Assembly (NCBI RefSeq): GCF_035046505.1
Contig: NC_089822.1
Coordinates: 44,557,159-44,621,158, forward strand
Length of the DNA stretch: 64,000 nt
Direction: 5' to 3'
Origin: Tiliqua scincoides
Lineage: Eukaryota; Chordata; Lepidosauria; Squamata; Scincidae
This document shows positions 58,430 to 64,000 of this stretch, in pieces. Each line of letters opens with the position of its first letter. Position 1 is the first letter of the stretch. The notes beneath the pieces are model-generated. The model was not told where the DNA came from, did no database searches, and saw only the letters and a list, made by a program, of their open reading frames with translations. A program made the position numbers and the translations under genes.

Positions 58430-59870
58430 CAATATGCTGCATCTGATCCTTTGGCCATGGAGTTTGATCTGCTCAAGGTGACTGAGAAATTCATATATTA
58501 GAAGTATGTATATTTAGCACAGAATTTTAGTAAGCTCTGCCCTGCCACATTTCTCTCCTGGGACTGGTTTAAGAAGTCAGCACATGTTCCTACACTATGA
58601 CCAGCTATTGGTAGTACTAAACCAGTTTAGTTATCATGATCTCCCACTAAGGATCTTTAGAATTGTAGATTAATAAGCGTGCTAAGTATTTTCTTTTGGA
58701 GATCTCTGATTGTCATCATGGAACTAAACTTCCCAGAGTTCCTTGGGAAGAAGGTATTAAATAAGTTCAGCATGTGGAAGAGATGTGTCCCTAGAAGCCC
58801 TAGAAGAAAATCTAGAGCGCTGCTGCTTCCTCTTCCTGTCCCCTCCAGTTCTTGAACAGATGTAAACATATACATTATCATAGGAGGAGAAGTGATAACG
58901 TATAATGTCTATTCAGGTATGGAAATCCCAAGGCTGCTCCGTCTTTGAGAGATGGGGAAAGTGTGGATACAACTTACGCACCCTTTCTTCATTTTGGGGA
59001 AACTGTTTTGGAGTTTCACATAGTATAGAATCTCGCAGTCCTAAACATCCATCATGGATCAGATTGAAAATGATGATCCTGTTATTCTTATTTCTCTAAT
59101 GCTATTTTGTTATATAATCAGTATGGAAGGTAAATCGTGCAGTACAAATGATTCCTTGCTGCTCTTAAGAGTGCACATTATGATATTATTATTCATGCAC
59201 ACACATCTGCGACTGACTCAAACCTCCTCGGGGGAGGCTGAGGCAATAATAGACAATGACCGGCACCTTTTGTTCGTGCACAGTCCACTGTTGATAAATC
59301 TTTTGCTTGTCATGACTTTAAGCTCACTCAAACCTATCTGAATGAATCAGCTGGCTGCCTATTGATTTTTATTTCTTTAGAAGTCTCCTTGACTCATCAT
59401 AATCCTATAGGGGACTAAGGGAGTGGGGGAGGAGAAGTGGAAGATGCACTTCTGACTTCTGGCCACATCTAAACCATGAGAGGTAAAGTGGTATGCCAAA
59501 CAAGTTTATTTCCCTAGACCACTGTGAATGTAGAATATTATTAAAGAGCATTTATTATGATTTCCAGTTCATTGGGTTAACACTGAGCCTGGGGCTGGAG
59601 TTGCTTTCTCTCCAAAATGAGGTGTACAGCAACTCCAGCAATCATTCAGGTATTGCTTTCTGTGTACCTGTTCTGACCCTTATGGTTTCCATAACTCACA
59701 AACCTGCCATGCGAACATTTCCAATGAGCATACTATCGTTCACACAAATCTTTCTTTCCTTCTGTCTGAAAATTAATATATTACTGATTCTCTGATGTTT
59801 ACTAAGGCAGATCTTCAGACGCCACACAGATGAACCCATTAATGCAACAAAAGGATCTTCTCGTCATGTG
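58430..59870. other. Stretch without recognised features
   Basis: Several 60-100-codon frames occur, none with a family motif or convincing splice context. Confidence 0.4.
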
Positions 59871-59875
59871 ATTAT

Positions 59876-60112
59876 TGGTTGTTGGCATCCTTCAGTCTCG
59901 GAAGACTATGGTATCGCGCTCTGAATAGTGTTCTGGAACAGAGTGTCCTCTCCAGTGCGTGAAGCCTGGGTAAAGTAGGTATGGAGGATAGGCTGTTACC
60001 CATGCAGCAAATCCCCCCTCTCCACGTCACTGAAATGGTCCAATGGAAAGGCAGAGGCCAATACGGTTGGTTCCAGCGGCGTCGCAGGAGTTGCCAGAAC
60101 GTGACTGTTGTG
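59876..60112 (-). mobile_element. LINE-like fragment sharing its 3' tail with the 5S SINEs
   Basis: On the minus strand it ends CATAGTCTTCCGAGACTGAA then GGATGCCAACAACC, nearly the same as the tail of the 5S SINEs (CATAGTCTTTCGAGACTGAA then GGTTGCCAACC). The upstream ~200 bases do not resemble 5S rRNA; on the minus strand they include CGTTCTGGCAACTCCTGCGA and CGCCGCTGGAACC. A 5'-truncated LINE of an unassigned family is the likeliest source. Confidence 0.55.
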
Positions 60113-60114
60113 AG

Positions 60115-61403
60115 TATATGGATATCATAATAGTCTCCATGTGATCCAAGTCATGCAGGAGCATGGGGCAGGGACAACATAAGGACTTCAGAAATAATCT
60201 GTCTAAACTTTCCCTGTGTTTGTTCCATTGAAATATACAATCTATCCTTTTGCAACCATCATCCATTTCAAACACGTTTCCTCAGGAGAGGCCACCTTCC
60301 TGTATTATCCCAGAAAATACAGCTTTATAGAAAACACAACCAATTCTGCTTCACCGCCACTTTCCAAAGATGATGAAGCTGAAAAGTGCAAATGATACAA
60401 GAACTGTCTTTTAGAGGACATTGTAGAAATTCTAGATCATGTGCTACACAGTCCTTGATTTGCTGGATGACATGCGGCAAGGTATTTATCTCTCCATATC
60501 AATTTCCCCTCTTCTTCCTGAAGTATATTTAAGAATTTATATCAGAACCTATTTCAGTCTCAAAATAAATGATGTAACCGTAAATATGAGGACTCCTGAG
60601 CATATGTGGTTCCCCAATACCATTGTGTAGACAAGCTGCCTCTGCTCATCTCTTAAGATCTAAGTGTCCTGGATCAAAACTCCTGAAAACATCGCCATTA
60701 GATGATAAGGTCTCAGAACATGGCTTTAGTCTGGATCACTGCACAAATACCTGTGAGTTTATCTTATAAAACAGGATGAGTACAGTGTATACTTTTAGAT
60801 TACTAATAACTGAATACCTAGAAGTGAGCCTTTGGCTACAAAAGTCCCTTTCCAACTTGAAAGGATTCTGTTCTGTCCACCCTGCTTTCTTAAAGTAAAT
60901 ATCCTGGTGGTTCTCACATTTTCTATTCTCTGCCCTCTGGTGAGTGTCTATTGCCAAAGGAAAGACAGATGGAGGTTTAAAGGAGTACAAGTTTACTGCA
61001 GGCCAAAAGGACCCTACCTATAGGTAGGGGACTCATCTGAGATTTCATAAACTGGGTTTAGATGCTTGACTTTGCAAGCTTTCCTCAATGAATGCAAGGA
61101 GCAGGCTCTGCCCAGTCCTATACACATTCATTAGAATGTTTGTGGAGAATCCCTGCACTTGGAGATGTACACGTGGAGGGCTGTCCTTGTTGGAAGAACA
61201 AAAGCATGTGAGATTGATTTGAACAATACAAGGGAGTGTTGGTATATATATTCATCCTTACCAGTAGGGGAATTGTTACCTATTCCAGTTCATAGTTCAA
61301 AGGTCTATGGATTCCTCTGTCTTACTTTGATTAGACTTCTCATTAGCTTCTTTTTCCTGCCTTGTCATTTTATGCCTACTTGCCCAATCGGCTGTGACCA
61401 GTT

Positions 61404-61452
<49 letters not shown>

Positions 61453-62215
61453 CTATGTGTGTACTCACTTCTCATTTTAACATGGGGGTTAAATTTTTTG
61501 AAAAAGCAGCACTTATCTCAAAAATGTATAAATTAAAAATATTTTAACCATAAGAATGTATGTATGTGGTACAGGTTAGGGGAAAAGTCATATGACAGTC
61601 TGCATCACAAAAAATAGTTCATTTATGACTGCCGTTATTCATTTACCTTACTCATTAATAAAGAAAAAACAGTTAATAAATAAAAACAACTGTAAAGACA
61701 TCTTAAATAAACATTGTTTATTTAAAATCTCTTTTTTAATGTAAATGCTAATGTTTACTTTGATGACTGGCAATTTCTGCTTGCCCAAGGTGGTGTAGCT
61801 TGGAAGGTTGAGGAGTGAGGCTACTGGCAACCCATGAAATACAGCAATTCAAAAGGAACTCACACAAAGCAAAGATGAAACATACATAAGGAAACTGAGG
61901 AAGTGGTAAGCTGCAGCTCTGTGAATGCAGTCTCCGTTATGTAGGCTATAAAGGGCAAGGAAGCATCCTTTTGTAAATGGAAGTCTTGCCCTAATGAGGA
62001 GAATAAAAATAGAACACAAACTCTGGCAAAAGAAATGTAAAAAGGACAATAGAAGAAACAAAGAAAAACTTTGAGGAACTTATGGCCAGCAAAGTTCAGG
62101 AAAATTAAAAAAAAAAAATTTCAAATGTGTTAGAAGCAGTTGCTAGAGATTAGAAGCTAGAGGTGTTAGAAGCTAAACCTGCTAGAGAAGCAGTTGGCCC
62201 ACTTGATAGTAAGGG
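60115..62215. other. Stretch without recognised mobile elements
   Basis: Apart from the CT/GT array at 61405-61462, nothing was recognised. Confidence 0.4.
61405..61462. repeat. (CT)n(GT)n microsatellite
   Basis: About 20 CT units (61405-61444) are followed by short GT runs. Confidence 0.95.
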
Positions 62216-62231
62216 GGGAGATAAAAGGGGA

Positions 62232-62725
62232 TGAGCAGCCCAATCCTGAGTTGCCGGGAGCATGGGGCTCAAAATGGCGACCGTGGGATCCTGAGTGTGC
62301 TGGGCAACCACCGGCGGCTACTCAGGGAAAGGGGACATTTCTCCTCTTCCCGTGGGTAAGGGAAGTAGCCTCGTAATGGGGCTACTTGATTCTGTGGCAG
62401 CTCTTTAGCTGGTGCAGAATCAAGGAGTCCCGTGTCAGGCCGCATGGCCAGACATGGAGCTCTGGATCCAAAAGTGCTGAGCTCTGCCAGTCCCGACCAC
62501 TCCTGCCCCGCTCCCTCCCCCGCCATGCCTTCCCCCTGCCCTCCGCCCACCCCAAAACATCTCCCATCACCTCCCCCTACATCCCCACTCATCTCTCTGC
62601 CACCCAGTGGTCCAATGCAGTGCAATAGAATGCAGGGCTAGTACCAGAGCTGGCCCAGCACAGGCTCACGCTGGGCTAGCTCTGGCATGGTACTGCTTGC
62701 AAATGTGCCTTACGGCATTGCCAGG
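62232..62725 (+). repeat. Hairpin-core dispersed repeat, copy
   Basis: It begins GCAGCCCAATCCTGAG. It has the hairpin CTTGATTCTGTGGCAGC, then GCTGGTGCAGAATCAAGG at 62386-62425, a pyrimidine tract, and the end motif GCAAATGTGCCTTACGGCAT. Confidence 0.5.
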
Positions 62726-62811
62726 GACCCCCTGACTTACCTGCTGGTGGCTTGGGGGTATAGGCCCCGAAGGGACAAGCAGCAGCCCCAGGGCAACCTC
62801 CTTCCCTTTGG

Positions 62812-62925
62812 GCAGTGTTATTCAAACTGTGAGGCACCTCTCCTTAGGGCGGCGCCAGGAACTCAAAGGGGAGGTGCGGGATGTCCTCTTGCAGCGATAC
62901 AGTCACACCCTGGGCAGAATAGGAG
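62812..62925. mobile_element. hAT-like end, CAGNGNTATTCAAACTG type
   Basis: CAGTGTTATTCAAACTGTGA resembles the terminus of the palindromic hAT at 15058. Only this end was recognised. Confidence 0.35.
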
Positions 62926-63377
62926 CCGTTGTCTGTGAGTTTTTTTAAAGCAGAAGAAACGGGAGTTGCTCAGCTGCGAGAGTGGCTGCTGCCGCCCCGC
63001 CCTCTTCCAGGCATGCTCGGCTTGCAGTCCTTAACCCTCGCTGATTCTTGTCTGGTTGGTTCCTAGTTCCCAGCCTGGGATCACTTCTCATCAAAGTGGA
63101 ATCTCTCTTTTCAACCCCTCCCTCTTCCACTCCCCACTTTCGATCTCCAAACCTTCCCGCTTTCCTCCCCCTCCCCTTAAAGTTGTTTCCATGCAGTTGG
63201 CAAAGGGGGAGGGGAGAGACAAGCACACACTTTACTTGGCCAGGAGCAGAAAAAGGGTACTGTTTTTAAAGTGACATTAATCTTGTTGTTTGACTGAAGA
63301 GCAAAGGCTGTATTTTTAAAGTGATGAATCTTGCTATTTGAAGGGAATACTTATCAGCCATTGATGAAGTGATTGCC

Positions 63378-63462
63378 AGCCCAATCCTATCCACACTTTC
63401 CTGGGAGTAAGCCCCATTGACTCTAATGGAACTTACTTCTGAGTAGACATGCATAGGCTTGA
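63378..63462. repeat. CAATCCTAT-type inverted-repeat element, good copy
   Basis: GCCCAATCCTATCCACACTT, CCTGGGAGTAAGCCCCATTG, TTACTTCTGAGTAGACATGC, ATAGGCTTG: the clearest example of the ~80-bp unit. Confidence 0.65.
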
Positions 63463-63834
63463 GCTGTGCATCTCCTAGTATAGGAGACAAATCAGCTTCC
63501 TAACCAAACCCTTATCAGCTCTGAGATATTTTCATGGTCTATTTTTGTTTTCCCCACCAGCTGCTGAAAAAATTTAATTTCTTGTAATAAAGGGTTCAAT
63601 CCTACCCAAGGAGAATGGGAGAAATGACTGGTTGGATTGGGGTCCACAGGGGTGTGTGTGTGTAATGTTGGTCAGACTGGTTGTTCACAAAGTTCATTTG
63701 ATAAAACAATTCTATTGGTATGCTTACAAAGTTTAAAAAAATGAGTCCTCCTGGACCAGACAAAATCTACCTACTCCACCATCCTGTCTCCAGCAGTGAT
63801 CAGCAGTTGATCATTTATAAAGCATGTATATTGC

Positions 63835-64000
63835 TGTGTATTAATAATATATTTTAAGATCTGCATTTAATTAATGATACGATTAATATAATTAATATTA
63901 ATATAGTTAATATATATTTAATATTTCATATTATATTGTAATAAATATAATATTATACTATTATATTTAATATATTTAATATAGTTAATATTTCTGGCCA
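63835..64000. repeat. AT-rich low-complexity DNA at the window edge
   Basis: Dense TTAATATA/ATTATATT words with several short self-complementary stretches. No element was recognised. Confidence 0.8.

Noticed and set aside
1-64000. CRISPR arrays, phage or bacterial features
   Set aside because: No spaced direct repeats with unique spacers; the repeat content is vertebrate nuclear.

Overview
The window looks like non-coding, repeat-dense nuclear DNA from a squamate reptile, probably a lizard. The basis is its mix of elements: CR1-type LINEs ending in an 8-bp TTCTTATG tail, 5S-rRNA-derived SINEs, tRNA-derived SINEs of the Sauria/MIR type, an L1 with reptile-like ORF1, and very many short hAT elements. 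Species cannot be read from the sequence. I recognise no intact host gene, tRNA, rRNA or CRISPR array. Most long open frames lie inside repeats, microsatellites or palindromes.

Layout: 1-10 kb holds a hAT with a nested LINE tail, two Harbinger-like palindromic elements, three hAT elements closed by perfect 8-bp target duplications, and a weak candidate for degenerate host exons (7.84-8.29 kb, minus strand). 10-19 kb holds a hAT cut by a nearly intact CR1 reverse-transcriptase fragment, a palindromic hAT, and hAT 18544-19212 with a nested insertion. 19.4-23.1 kb is the longest stretch in which I recognise no repeat. 23-42 kb holds microsatellites, three more hAT copies, three 5S SINEs all on the minus strand, and a TA-flanked mariner-like element. 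42.6-46 kb is a three-level nest: a full-span but internally deleted L1 inside a hAT inside a tRNA-derived SINE. It is followed by a foldback repeat whose flank recurs at base 1 of the window. 47.7-57.2 kb holds three CR1 copies, three hAT elements and an unexplained GC-rich 1-kb block between 11-bp direct repeats. 57-64 kb holds SINEs, a TA-flanked element and a LINE-like fragment that shares its tail with the 5S SINEs.

Nothing here forms a pathway. What the window records is repeated insertion: many hAT copies still carry readable target duplications, so insertion order can be worked out in several places. Boundaries with stated target duplications are precise to a few bases; others are approximate. 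Element families were recognised by eye, without a repeat library.
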